This document shows positions 50,364 through 62,627 of a stretch of 64,000 nucleotides of DNA, piece after piece. Made by a program: the position numbers and the translations under genes. Position 1 is the first letter of the stretch; each line of letters opens with the position of its first letter. This DNA is from Micropterix aruncella (lineage: Eukaryota; Arthropoda; Insecta; Lepidoptera; Micropterigidae), in contig OX155960.1 in the NCBI GenBank assembly GCA_944548615.1, positions 27,839,798 through 27,903,797 of the forward strand. Direction: 5' to 3'. The notes under the pieces were generated by a model. The model searched no databases. It was given only the letters and a program-made list of their open reading frames with translations, and was not told the DNA's origin.

Positions 50364-53300
50364 TACCCTATAACAACATATGGTCTAGCGTGGCGTCGCC
50401 GAAGTAAAGTCGAACGAGTCATCACGGTTTCCATCGTGAAACTGCGGAGTCCGGATATAAATCGCACAAGGTACACAAAAAGGTATTAACTATTGCGTCT
50501 ATAAGGCATAAAATAAGCTATTCAACAGGAAAAACAAAGTTTCAAAATTATAATTCCCTTTGATATAAGACAAACAAATTAAACAATTAATTGTATACAA
50601 CCTAACGCACTTTATCAAGATACAAAATCCAAAACAAAGAGCAACAAATAAACTAAATTCACACACACAAAACACATTACACAACAGAACACACGGTCTA
50701 AAGTACCTACAGAACAAAAAAACGAACACAAGTACAAATAGGCTACAAAAAAAAAATTTTTATAAAATAAAATTTTTTTTTTGAAAGGTACTCTCATCCG
50801 GCAAGAAGGCCGCCGGATTCGGTACCTCACCATGTGGGCAAATTTAGCCCCAAATTCTTAAAAATATAATAAATATCATTAATGTATTTTCATTCCCAAA
50901 TTTAAAAACAAACAATATTTCGAGTCTATGCAACCAAACACACTTACACAACACCTGCGTTAAGCGATTATTTATAAATAGATCCGACCGACCAACATAC
51001 ACGGCAGTAGGTATGATAAATCATAATATAGAGATAAAATCGAGCGCATTTTTACACACAATTTAAACACAAATAAATACATTTCCCTTTGCATGGGCCG
51101 TTGCGGCAAAAATCAAAGAACAAAGATATTTCTCTACCTTAATTATATTTATACGCAAATATGCGATTTTAAAACGGTTCGGTGCTTAACCGTTCGCTTG
51201 CGAGAGACACCGCCGGACAAGCTCTGGATTTTTTTTAATTATATATTTACTGGGTTTAGTGTTCATCCTACCATTAAGGTGAAAAAGCGCAAGGAACTAT
51301 TATGTTCCGGGTATTCAATGCATCAACTGTCATCGTCGAATTAAAATCTACATGCTCAGCTCTGTTGTAAAAATACTTCTATATTTTTCTATCAATTATT
51401 TTATAATTTTTTTTGACATACAATCACGCGGCAAGTAGATCGTTAGTACTAAGTAGCGACTAGGAACCCCTTCAAAAACCGTTGTAGATTAGTCATAAGC
51501 TACAGAAAGCTCTTTGTTCGGTCTTGGCTTTGCCAAGATATGGAATTTTCCATACCATAATTTCTTCATTGTAAGATAAAAAACCCCCATTGATTTCCCG
51601 CAACGTTATTTTTATAAATAAATAATAAGCTCCGTTTAGTTTGTCCATAAATACTCATCAAAATATATTAAATAATGATCTTAATTGGATATAAATATTT
51701 GTAAAATGTTATCATAAACATATCATGAAAGCATTTTCACACAGTCACAAATAGTAAGATAGGTACGAAACAGACAATTTTGGAATGGAAGGAAAGTACG
51801 ACAGGAAGAGCTTGAAAGCGATGTAAGTAAGGAGAGTGCAAGGCTCGCGAAAGAATAAAATTTATGTTAACATACTGAATATTATTATTTATCACTACGA
51901 CTACAAAATTACAGCTCACAAATTTTATATGCAATAGAAACATCACATACTAAGGACCTCAAAAATCCTAGAAGTTAGGGAGTTGCCTGCGGAACAACGC
52001 ATAGAGGAACTCTAAAATTTAACTTCATACCATCACGAGTGAAAGACCGCGAGGTCTATAAACATCCAGAACTGGTTATTCGTGTAAAGAAAACCACACT
52101 GCCGTTCTATCCCGTCCACAAACAAACAATAAACACACACGCTCAATTTTTTAAAAAAAAAAACACAAATACACAATATTTTTCATAATTTCCTGTTTTA
52201 TAAATTTGAATACCAATACGACCAGAATTTACGCAAATTAAAATTACGTAATTCGCTTCTGTATATTTCAGATAAGTCGTCAAATGGTCAATACAAAATT
52301 ACAGAGCCGGCCTACAATTTTCATCTCGCCTTTCACATTATGTTAACAATTATTTGATAAAATAAGCTCGAACGCTTCTACACACTACATATTGATGCAA
52401 AATATATTATTATTATTTTTTTAATAAACGTATTAGCAGACATTTATTGGCAGTCTTGCTTTCGTTAGTTAAGGCCGGTTTCACGATAAAACACATAATA
52501 AATACAAAAATAAACAAATATTAAAACACTATATCAAAACAATCAATAATTAACAGGGCACAAAATCAATAGGAAACACCGCTACCCGAAATACCATTCT
52601 TGCAAATGCATTTCATAATTTCACAACTTAAAATTAAAATTTAATATAATTTTTTTTAAATCCGGAACCCTTCATATTTTTTTTTGTTTTTATAAATTAT
52701 CCGGAAACATTTGGCACCTGCTCTCCCACACCTACTACACCCCTTTCACCATTCTAATAAACAATTAAATTTTCTGTTCCCCGTTGGATTAATTATCTAT
52801 ACGTTCATTTAATAAAGCCTGAATATAATCAAAATATAACCCGCCGGAATGGATGCTTATAGACCGAGATAAAAAAAGAGTTTAGTTTTTTTCCTTTCCC
52901 CTTCCTTTCTTCAATTTTTTTTTCAAAGAAAGTAGCTACAAAAAGTAGCAACATTTCTAATTTATTTATTTCTTTTTGTTTGTTTTTCAACCATGGAATT
53001 TCATGTGTAAAGCTGCACAATATGAGCACTGCCACTGTTATAATAATTTTTCTTGTTCTTTGTTTTATTACTATATTATAATATGTAAGTATACGCATTA
53101 AGCAGCACAGTTTAGCTGCATATTCCTAATTTAAAAAATAATATCATATGTTGAATAGATTTTAAAATGCCTTGTTGGATTAATAATATACCACATTGTG
53201 TACCTACGCGTCTCACAATACTTGTAATTTATAATAATCTAAGTTTTTTTTTTGTTATGTACCAATCTTTCTTATCACGCTTAAAATGTAGCATACAGAC

Positions 53301-54951
53301 AGAACATATGCACCAGTTTGACCCCAATCACATAGGAAATTTAAGAAGTCGGAAAATACATTTATTTTTCTTTAAGATTAAAAACAAAGTTTCGAACGGA
53401 ATTGTAAAGCGAAGATATGATAACACACAAATGGTTACATATACTAGAGCCTCTCCTTCTCTCACCACCTATCCTAGGATTCCAGTAAAAAACTGAGCTA
53501 GATAATCGAACGAGATGATGCCGCATAACTTTTCACGTTCCAGACAATAATTTGGAAAATTGATCATAACCGACCAGACAGTCCAGTGACATTCGGCAAG
53601 GCGGGAAGCAAACCTCAAACGTCGGGCCAAGCTGCTAGATACCATAATGAAGGCAATGCTGACCGAATAATCCAGCCCATAAATCCACGGACCATAATTC
53701 TGCCAGCCAACCAGTATGGACATCCGAAACCAGGATACCTACTCCAGTCTAGAGGTAAAGATACATTTTCCTATCTCTATATGACAACCAGGACGGCATT
53801 CACGATAGACGACATCCGATAGGCGAGGACCGCAGGAGCGTTCCCTATCAATAGGAACATTATCAGTAAACCAGGTGGACCAGGATGCGAAGTCACACAA
53901 ACCAGACCGCAAGTAACCTCCACATATACTATTACCATCAACATGCAAATAAGGACGCTTTAAGTGCCATTTTAACATCAGCGTAGTGTGTACCCAGTGA
54001 AGTGAAGTAGTGTTCTCTGGAATGGACAGGGCATTTAGGCACGAAAATCACCTTCCCTATTACACCCGCTAGCCACAACGCACCGGACTTTTCAAACAAG
54101 CGACGTGTATAAATTTAATTTCCTCCGTGCACACAGACTCGAAACAGCTAGTGTAGCATCCTGTTTCTGTCACAATAGAAGCTCTGCAAAATTTTCCACC
54201 GGACTTTTTTAAACTAAGCAAAGTGACGCAATTTCCAAAGCAGCAGCCCACTTGTCATGTTCTTCGAGTTTGCCTCGATTAAAATCACCACGGCACAACA
54301 TCAGAAAACTAGGCAACCTACTAATGCTCGCCTATTTTTCTCGCAATTCCAAGGTACGGCTCATCAATCGACCACCACGAGACACGCTGTGTGTCTTACC
54401 CAAGGCCCACGACGCGCATACGTCGATCTCCAAGCAGCGACCCCACCGAGAGAGCGACGCAGCAACCAGACGATACGCCACGCGCTACGCCCCAGGAGAA
54501 GATCAACCCGTCAATCATGTTAACCCTGTTACGGACAGGCGATATCTTTCACGGCTGAATTCTTTCCCTACATTCACATTTCCTGACTTTCTTAACTCCA
54601 ATCCTGATATGAGTAAGCGTCATATACTGCAGTCAAAGAAACTCTTATGCACTTTTTGGGATCAAAAAATACTTTGTCGAAAATCATCTTCTCTCGTTTA
54701 GGTGTTATTTATTTTTTTTTTATATTTTTTTAAAATATCTTGATTTGTATCAACCCTTGCAAACAGGGCAAATTTCTTCATTACCGTTACGTACTTATTC
54801 TTATTTTTCTTACTGTTACCAATATTTATTGTATTAGCGGCTACGCATCGTAGCAAGTAGGGGTTAGTGTACAACACTCGTAGCATTATATCTTTAACAT
54901 TGATTGCTTATGTAGGTCACCGGGGACGGTGACTAGGTCTCTATCCGGCAA
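50364..54951 (+). other. Non-coding interior of the LTR element
   Basis: 4.6 kb with no recognised gag, pol or envelope motif. Longest frames (54252-54701, 53167-53496) have no family signature. Many T-runs and A-runs. It could be captured host sequence or a much-decayed region. Confidence 0.5.
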
Positions 54952-56529
54952 TGTTAGGGCCTAGTTTTTATAGTATACAAACTTTAAAACCTAAATCATT
55001 TTAATAATTAATCAGTTAACTTTATCCATCGCGCCATAGACGCGATACACCGAGCGGATACGTCTTACCGTATGTAGACGACAAGTCGCGCACATCCCTA
55101 ATCAATTTTAATCAGTAAGGTAGAATATTTTTACTTAGAAAAGAGATCTTTCTTCTTTTTTTTTTGGCTGGCAACGACCGAGCAAGACGGTCGAGAAGAG
55201 ACCGGCCGCTCCGCCGTTGGCGGAGCGGGCCGACTACCGCCCATTTAATTATTCATTTGCACACCAGCCAACACAGTCTAGAACTTAAATTCTGTGAATA
55301 TCTAAAATCTATAACTAAACTCAGTTCAACATCCGGGCAGGACCTCAGCGGATTCCATACCTTATACAGGCAAGTCTTCTATCTGTAACCATTAGCTTCC
55401 CCTCATAAAGTCAGATTTTAAAAATAATAAATTTAAATTAAAAGATTGTTTTAAAGCCAAATCCCCCGTAAATTACCGTTGCCATATCTTCGTTGGTGAA
55501 TAATTAGAGTCAAGTAAAATCAAAATTTAGTAATTTGAGTGCGTCAAAATAGAAGTAGGTAGTACGTCGGGTCAGTCATAATTCCCGGTGTCTGAGCATC
55601 GCCTTCCGTCTCCTCGCCTCAACTAATTTTTCTACTATCATCTAAAGGTCGATTTCGAAAATATAATTTAAAATTTAAAATCGCATCCGGGGAGCAGGCG
55701 CTAAAAAATCTAGAAGCAACCTTCCAATAACTCCCGCGGGTAGCAGTGTCTTCCTACTCTATTCCAGAACCCGAAGTACCTGTCCAAAATCCCACTTCGC
55801 CGAATTAAGCCCTAAAAAATTGAAAGGCTGTAACGTTCAGTTTTCCACGAATCTAATTTTAGAATTTTGTTAATTCCAACTACTCGGATTCGCCATATGC
55901 TATGGCCTAGCTTTCATTTATTATAATTAAAATAAAATATGTTACTCTGTCAAATAAACCTTTCATTTTGGTTAATTAATCATTATTTAGCGAATTAAAG
56001 AAATCGAGACGGTACCTAAAAATACCGCCGGGTCAGAGCGAGCTACAATCTCGTAGGTACCCGACTAACACTGGACAGGGTAATGTTTCAGGGCAAGGAA
56101 TAAATAAAGAATAATTTTATAAAAGAAACTTTTTAAATTATACATTTTAATTTTATCATTTAGCGGAGAAAAGAACCGCAGTACATTATTTAATTATAGC
56201 AGCATCTGCTGGTTTAGAGCGTACCTAGATTCAAATAGTATTTTCTCGTCTTTTAAATATAATTATCTAGCTATTATTTCCAATAAATTCATTAGACGAT
56301 TTAGCCATTGATTTATGTAAGAGCGCGGACCGGGACCGGGGCCGAGCGCTCCAAGCGGGCGCGATCGACGCGCGCCGGCGCAGTACCTCGTCGGTACACC
56401 GATAGAGGGCGCGGTGAGTAAATCATAATATTCGATCTCGTCGCCGCAGCGCACTAAACTTGATATCGCTTCTTCTTCTTCTTTTAGTCCTCTCACAAGA
56501 TATATCGAAATTCATTTTATAATAAAACA
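54952..56529 (+). repeat. 3' LTR
   Basis: Matches the 5' LTR without difference over all stretches I compared from TGTTAGGGCC to TTTAGTC (56489), then drops to patchy similarity over the last 40 bp (shared ATCGAAATTC, different ends GCTGCATAACA and ATAATAAAACA). Both still close with CA. Confidence 0.85.
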
Positions 56530-56999
56530 TAACTAGGGTACTTGACCGTCCATTCAATTTGAATGCTCTCGACTTTAGGACGACGTCAATACAGGATTTT
56601 AACCACCCCTGAGCACGACTGAGCTACCGTGGTATCCTTGGCGTCGCTCCACTCCCACGCACAAAGGTAACTTCCCAGGCGGAGGGAGGCCCTTTGCATT
56701 TGTTTATGTGGTCTATCATCTATTTCTCGCATGTGTAGCTGGCGCCTCTACAAATAAATACACTTTTATCGTTACACATAGCAGCCATCAAAGACATCTC
56801 TTTACTTTATTTTCATTAGACTCATAACAAAGGGTAGGGTAACACTAATAAAGATTTTTTTGAAATAACCACCACACAGGGGTGAAACGGGGGTTGATAT
56901 TGTATCGAGTCGAACGCGCATATCCGTAGCCTAGCGAACGCTTAAGATATGTAGATATAATCAATATTCGATAACACAAACTAGACGGAAAAAAATAAT
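56530..56999. other. Unassigned stretch right of the LTR element
   Basis: No recognised feature. Confidence 0.35.
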
Positions 57000-57160
57000 T
57001 TTACCAGTCGTAATGTGAAACGGAAATTGCTAGAATAAAATTGTGCTGCACGCGCAAATCTGTATGGTTACTTAATAAATCCACGCATCGTCAAATTTTC
57101 GATTAAACGTAACGCAAATAATGTTACAACAGTAACTCCGTTGCCCATCTCAACGCAATG
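57000..57160 (+). repeat. Dispersed repeat, partner of 17.7 kb
   Basis: AAATTTTCGATTAAACGTAACG and neighbouring blocks match 17715-17885. Confidence 0.5.
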
Positions 57161-57944
57161 TAACGCCATTATTAATGATGCCACTGCAGGACGAAATGTC
57201 TGAGTTGTCATCAATAGTCCAGAAAAGACCGTTGAATCATACGTGCTCTTTAAGAGGTCTCATCACAGCCAAATCTCAAAACAAACGCAGAAACCTGTTT
57301 GCAGCGTTGTTATTCAGTATTTTCCGGATAATTTTTAATATATATGTTTATTGGGAGACGAAAATATAAATTAAAACCAAAATTCTTATTGGAAATTAAA
57401 CAACGATATTTCAAAATCCAAGTTGTTTGTGAATATTTTGAATATTCAACCTTAGATAGCCTTAAAATGAACATCTTTATGTTTAAAAATCAAGAAAAGA
57501 ATGAATAATAACGTCAACAATACCTGACAGTCGTTGAATGCAGTCTCTGAGTAAAGGGAGCCCTCTTAAATGTCGAAATGCAACGGATAGTCTAGCAAGA
57601 TGTAGGTTGATAAGGACACATACAATCGACAAGGACACGGCTACGTCCAAGCAAGACAACTGACTGCTTTTGGCGTTTCGGTAGTCGGCCTTGCAGTACG
57701 TAAACCACACCGAGAAACGCCAATTCAAAATAGACCTTTGACATGTGAGCAATGCTCTTGCACCATTATGCTTCATATCTAGCATGGGTGTATATTATCT
57801 TTATGAAACTATGTCCTGTTATTGCCATAGTTAGGTAGATCGTTATTTAAACTTTCCCAACAATATCGTTTATTTGTGAATTCTCTCTTGTTATCTAATA
57901 ATGAATCTTGTACGTCATGTATGTTATACATTTATTAAAATATA
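57161..57944. other. Unassigned stretch
   Basis: A 100-codon minus frame at 57483-57785 has leucine-rich, partly hydrophobic composition but no recognised family and no splice context. Confidence 0.3.
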
Positions 57945-58019
57945 TATGGAAGCCGGCCGAAACGACTACGCGCGAATCTGTCAACCACCGCAAAAGGCCG
58001 ATCGGCACTCCAACGGTTA
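57945..58019 (-). mobile_element. piggyBac-like MITE (CCGCTGG family), fragment
   Basis: Inverted relative of 29371-29596: CATATATA side on the left, GTCAACCACCGCAAAAGGCC in the middle, and GCACTCCAACGG followed by TTAA on the right. Only one end is present. Confidence 0.6.
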
Positions 58020-58080
58020 AGGAGCCCACGTACATACTTCATTCTCAGTGTATAGCCTCACTAACCTCACCCACTAAAGC

Positions 58081-58685
58081 GGGGAATTCACTACCAGACT
58101 GCCCGCCACGGGCCGCCCGTCACGGGCAGGTCTGTCCCATGTCTGCTCGTGAATTGTAGGTGACGGGCACGGGCATGTCTGCCGGCCCGTGCCCGCCGTG
58201 TGCCCGTCGTGTGCCCGGCCGATCGCATTTTTCCCGCGCGGGCACGGGCATGTCTGAGCATGAATGCGCACGACGGGCCGCTCGTCGGCAGTTGCACTTC
58301 GGAGAGCGACATTTATTTCGATTACAGGTCGCATCCTTGTTTGTGGAAAGTTAAAAGTAAAGAATATAATATGAATAGCGACCTAGGCAATGCCGCCTAC
58401 AGTGAGTTAATCGAACGATGTTTTTCTTCTCTCTGTATTTTCTTCTCTTCGGGTACCAGTCTTTGCACCATACTCTTTTATTTTCCCTCTCATCCACTGC
58501 AATTAATGCAGCACCAATTAAAGCGATTCTTCGTCTTTCTGCCATGGCACGAGCGGCACAATCGCGCGGAAGCTCTATTGTTTGAATGACTGACTAGCCC
58601 GTTATGTGTGTGCGCAACACTGGCAGGCGACAGACTCCAGGCGGGCCAGGCCGCCCGCGGGCAGTCTGATAGTGAATTCTGCCCC
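58081..58685 (-). mobile_element. Harbinger-like TIR element, non-autonomous
   Basis: Left GGGGAATTCACTACCAGACT and right AGTCTGATAGTGAATTCTGCCCC are inverted repeats of about 25 bp. Subterminal sequence is GC-rich with repeated CACGGGCATGTCTG and GCCCGTC-type words. The interior carries a transposase N-terminal fragment on the minus strand. Target duplication not resolved (left flank AGC, right AAC). Confidence 0.75.
58351..58545 (-). pseudogene. Harbinger-type transposase N-terminal fragment
   Basis: From an ATG at 58545: MAERRRIALIGAALIAVDER, then NKRVWCKDWYPKRRKYREKK before the similarity ends. The N-terminus of insect PIF/Harbinger transposases commonly has an alanine-rich helix followed by RR..W...W...R...... 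This one stops after 64 codons, long before the DDE core, so it cannot be active alone. Family call from this short motif is moderate. Confidence 0.55.
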
Positions 58686-58839
58686 AACGAGGCGGATGGG
58701 GGCAGAAGTCAACCACCCGAGTAGTTTTAACGACTGAGGCCAATTTGTCTACCCGGGCCTAGGAATTTGCAAGACAGACAAACGACTTTATTTAACTAAA
58801 CATATAGTATGGTACAACTAGAGGAAGTTTTAACGAAAT
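58686..58839. other. Short unassigned stretch
   Basis: No recognised feature. Confidence 0.3.
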
Positions 58840-59345
58840 TGGATCGTCCTGTCTCCCGTGAGGTAAGCGTAGAAGACTTGGGACGAAAACTGTCCACTAT
58901 CTCACTATAGGCTACTCGCCGGTAAGATGCTCCACGCTTTACCGCGAGATAACTAGGTAAATCACCAAGCGGGCCGACACTCGCGCCCTTATTTCCAATT
59001 ACAACCAGATTACTCCGGTCTCCCGACTGCTTACAGGTTCGAGGACGCTTGCGCAGTCCTCTCCCTTACGTAGCGGTAATACGGTGTCTACCGTATCTAT
59101 CGCGGACTACGACATAATTTGCCCGGCTGTTCACCCGGTATCGGGTAGCCGATTGGTCGTTTCAAGAGCAGTTGCCGTAAGGTTAACAACTACCCCCGCT
59201 CTATAGGAAACAATCATTTGGAATGCACAATCGATTGGATGACGCCGCGTGGAGGCTGCCGGATGGGTATTGACCCGTGAGTTTGGCCGACCCTAAACAC
59301 ACGGGTCTTAGTGTCCTAACTGCAACAGAACCCTTTAGCTCCTAC
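58840..59345 (+). repeat. Repeat family R, copy 3 (uninterrupted)
   Basis: TCTCCCGACTGCTTACAGGT, CTATCGCGGACTACGACATA and TGCCCGGCTGTTCACCCGGT match the two halves of the interrupted copy at 44.64-45.76 kb, fixing the pre-insertion sequence. Confidence 0.75.
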
Positions 59346-60870
59346 GTATATAGTACACTACTCAATCATAGTTTATAGACAATAATTATAATTTACAATA
59401 TAAAGATAAAGGAAGTAGATCGTGACTATATCGTAGAATGTGACTGTAAGATATCGCTATAGCGATAGGTCCGCCATTTGTGCATAAATTGTATTTTTTT
59501 ATAAAACCAGTGTAATATTCATTAAGCAAAGTTTTTATAGCACAATAAAGTTATTCTATTCTATTCTATTGTATAGATCGTTATGGGTGGTGACCATGGC
59601 CATATTTATAGGAACGCACGCCATGGAAAAGAAAGTCTCAAGAGCATGAATTCGGTTTTTCCGGCATTGTAGATGCCGGACCAGCGGTAGCATAACAGTC
59701 AAGGGATGGTACTATTACTACTAGTACTCCATCTAGGCCTTAGACGGAGGAGTACATATGAGATTCACCATATGAAGAAAATAAACATTAATAATTTTAA
59801 AAAAATGTAACGCAAGCAGGACACGCATGACGCTTCGCCTTAAATAACGATTCCTCATCCGATGATCCCCCCGCACTGCACTGCATCGATAACTCAATGG
59901 AATCACCATAATATCATTCTAACGAAAGAACGGAAAATAGTCACAACTAAAATAATTCAAGGGTTACGGGGACAAACGACCAATGTCAACTTTTTGAATT
60001 TTTTAATATTTCCATTTCAAAAAATTACTGACTTAAAATATGAAATATAGTTTGTCTGTAAACCAAATATATTGGAGTTTTAAAAAATAAATACCTGCAT
60101 TTCCCTTAAATGTATACCTCAAAAAGTCATCTTTTGACAATAAAATGACATTGATCGTTTTTCCTTATAGCCCTTTAAATATAACTTCCCTATTAATAAG
60201 AAAGAAAATAATGAAAACACATGAAAATTCCATTTTATAAAGATAGGTTTGGAAGGATTTTGTGAATAAAGTTTAAATTTATAAAAACGTTATAATGTAT
60301 CGCTAAGTCCTACCTTACTGAACGCTGTCCGTACTAAGGTAGGCTTACATATATTAATTATATTCATAAAACATACTTAATAAAATTTAAATACGAAATC
60401 GAAGACTGTCGCGATTAGTATACGACGGCATATAGTAACCGACAACGAAACTAACAAAATTAATTCAATTTATTTAAGAATATATGTGACGTATTAAGTC
60501 CCACTACGCTAAAATCAACATACCTTGCTTAGTCTGTTATTAGTCAAGTCCGACATATCAGCTGGTGCGGTGCGGCAAAAACTAAACTTGATCCACTGAT
60601 AAGCGCCATTTGAGAGGCCATTATGAGAGTATTAACAAGAAGCCACACCGTTTCCAATCTGCAAGTCTCTTAGCGGACTATCAAGTGCTTGACATTCGAC
60701 AATTATATTACGTGCACTTTGGAGTTGTTCCTTGTTAGCACTTACGGGCTAACCCGCCACCTCAGGAAGATATAATAATATACACTCTTTCTTTAAACCG
60801 TGAGGTGAACGTAGAGACGGACAACACAGTAAACCGTCTAACATGCTAAAATGAACGTATGCCTCGCGCC
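59346..60870. other. Unassigned region
   Basis: Small (TATTC)n run at 59553-59572. A-rich and T-rich sequence otherwise; no gene recognised. Confidence 0.35.
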
Positions 60871-60945
60871 TTGCAACACCTTATATAGCCTCGCGCCGCC
60901 GCCGCACGCAGTCGTTTGCTCTCGGTGCTCAAGCAATAAGAAGTT
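60871..60945 (+). promoter_or_regulatory. TATA-containing promoter-like stretch
   Basis: TTATATAG at about 60881-60888, then a GC-rich spacer (CTCGCGCCGCCGCCGCACG) and GCAGTCGT near 60913, which resembles an arthropod initiator at roughly the expected 30-bp distance. No transcript evidence; downstream lies a repeat, so this may be a transposon or pseudo-promoter. Confidence 0.3.
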
Positions 60946-60954
60946 TTTTAATTA

Positions 60955-61432
60955 AATATTTGTCATTTATGTATTTATCAATATAGATAGGTATATATTT
61001 TAGACCTTTCATTTGATACTATAAACGATGTATTTATCATTAATTTTTTGACATTTGGACAGTGCCCTATGACACCCGGAATTACATAACAATTCTAACA
61101 ATACCACACACTTGTAAATCGGTTAAAGCATTTAGAAGTTGGGTGGAATAAAGAAAAGGACCACATATATACTTTTGGGGACTGAGTTAAATGCAAGCAG
61201 TGGCTGAGGTGCGGGGACCAGCGTTCGTAGTACACGCGTTCTTTCGTTAGCGTACACACCTATACCTATTACTGTTGAGTAGCGAGGGGCGAGTGATGTC
61301 ACAGCACTAATGTCTGTGGTGGAGACACCGAACGCCGGTTCCCGCACCTCAGCTACCGCTTACATTTAGCTCAGTCTTCAACTGTACATACATACTTGAA
61401 TCTGGAAATACTTTTATTTTTGGGCAGTCGTG
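60955..61432 (+). repeat. ACACGACTGCC-family repeat, interrupted copy
   Basis: Left part 60955-61178 (ATATTTGTCATTTATGTATT ... TGGGTGGAATAAAGAAAAGG), right part 61376-61432 ending GGGCAGTCGTGT. A small MITE interrupts it. Confidence 0.65.
61180..61375. mobile_element. Small MITE with about 48-bp inverted repeats
   Basis: GACTGAGTTAAATGCAAGCA ... GGTGCGGGGACCAGCGTTCG at the left is mirrored at the right by CGAACGCCGGTTCCCGCACC ... TTAGCTCAGTC, with several changes. 196 bp; half of the element is stem. The minus frame listed here is an artefact of the stem. Confidence 0.75.
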
Positions 61433-62627
61433 TAAAAAATCACTCCATCCCTACTCCAAATGTCAATGACGGAAATTTGAAATGATGACGGTATATCCAA
61501 TGAACTGCGCTTCACTGATCTCCATATAATTCTGTTATAATTCTTCCCTTTGCGCCGCCTACGTCTGACTCGGAGCCCGGAGCCCTCCCCCGAGTGTCAC
61601 GTGACAAAGGAAAAGCGGCGCAATATGTCGGTACAACGCCTCGTAAATACGTAGTCGTAGGTCAAGGTCGACGCTTAATTTTATTGCCAGTATCACGAAA
61701 TAATTTCGTTTTGTCGCAGTTCCCGGAAAAAAACAGCATGTACTTTTGAGGAAAGCAAAAATACGTTACCGCGCTGTCTTCTTCTTTACAGAACCTTTCT
61801 GTATCACAGCCGGATTAAAAAATACACTTGTTAGGAGGGTGTAAAGGGCTCTCTGGACGATCAAGCATGCTTGTCAAGCTTCGCGTCGCGGGCCGGGAGG
61901 GGATGGAAATATGCATTTTAAAGTGCAATAAATGCTATACAAGTGATCGGAGCATGTAGGCAAGGGACCAAGATCTTCGATGCGGCCAGTATGTGAGACC
62001 TCGTACATACCAACAACAAACTTTCAGGGCATGGAAAAACTGAATAGCTTCGTTACCGGGATTTTTAGTTAGTTGAGTAAATGGGATAAAATATATATTA
62101 GTTTAAACTAAAGATTAAAACTGTGAAATAGTTAAGTTGATTGCGTTAAACATGTAAGAGGTATCACCGGATAAAACCATTAACTCATGCCTAGGAGATG
62201 CCACTGCAATGAGAATTACAAGAAAACTAAGCAATTTGAGCCGACAAGACATGGACACAACACCCTAGTGCGTACATCCTAAAGAAATAACCGACTGATT
62301 GGCTGTATGTAAACAGTGACTAGTGAGTCAGTTCTCAGCGCCAGCACTGACGCCTGTAATGTACTCAATGTAAATCTGAACTTAGCTAAATGTAATTAAT
62401 AATGGAAAAGCTAAACTAATAAGCAAATCGACGATTCGTAAGCTAACTTTAGAATGAACATTAAATTAAAAAATACATATTTCTAAAATGGTGTCATTGT
62501 GATGTGATTCGATCGCCATGACACTCGCCTTATTAGACATAGAAAAATCATAGATTCCATTGGTATATAAAACTCATTTTTGACCAAAATTATTCGTAAG
62601 TCACTTTGCCTTTCAACAATCAGTGTA
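61433..62627. other. Unassigned region
   Basis: Contains a palindromic E-box GTCACGTGAC at about 61598 in a GC-richer patch (61560-61640). No gene recognised. Confidence 0.35.

Larger units (their letters stand above)
47490..56529 (+). mobile_element. Ty3/gypsy-type LTR retrotransposon, non-autonomous, about 9 kb
   Basis: Two direct repeats (47490-49066, 54952-56529) start TG and end CA. A tRNA primer binding site (TGGCGTCCACCGCGGGGC, 49071-49088) follows the first at a 4-nt distance. The interior of 5.9 kb contains one recognisable protein segment, an integrase C-terminus at 49930-50363, about 0.9 kb after the LTR; gag, protease, reverse transcriptase and RNase H are absent. The 4.6 kb behind the integrase end is AT-rich with no family match. 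No polypurine tract of the usual kind precedes the second LTR (CTATCCGGCAA) and no flanking target duplication is visible. Confidence 0.85.

Noticed and set aside
58074..58334. Arginine/proline-rich 86- and 73-codon minus frames
   Set aside because: Arise from the GC-rich subterminal repeats of the Harbinger-like element.
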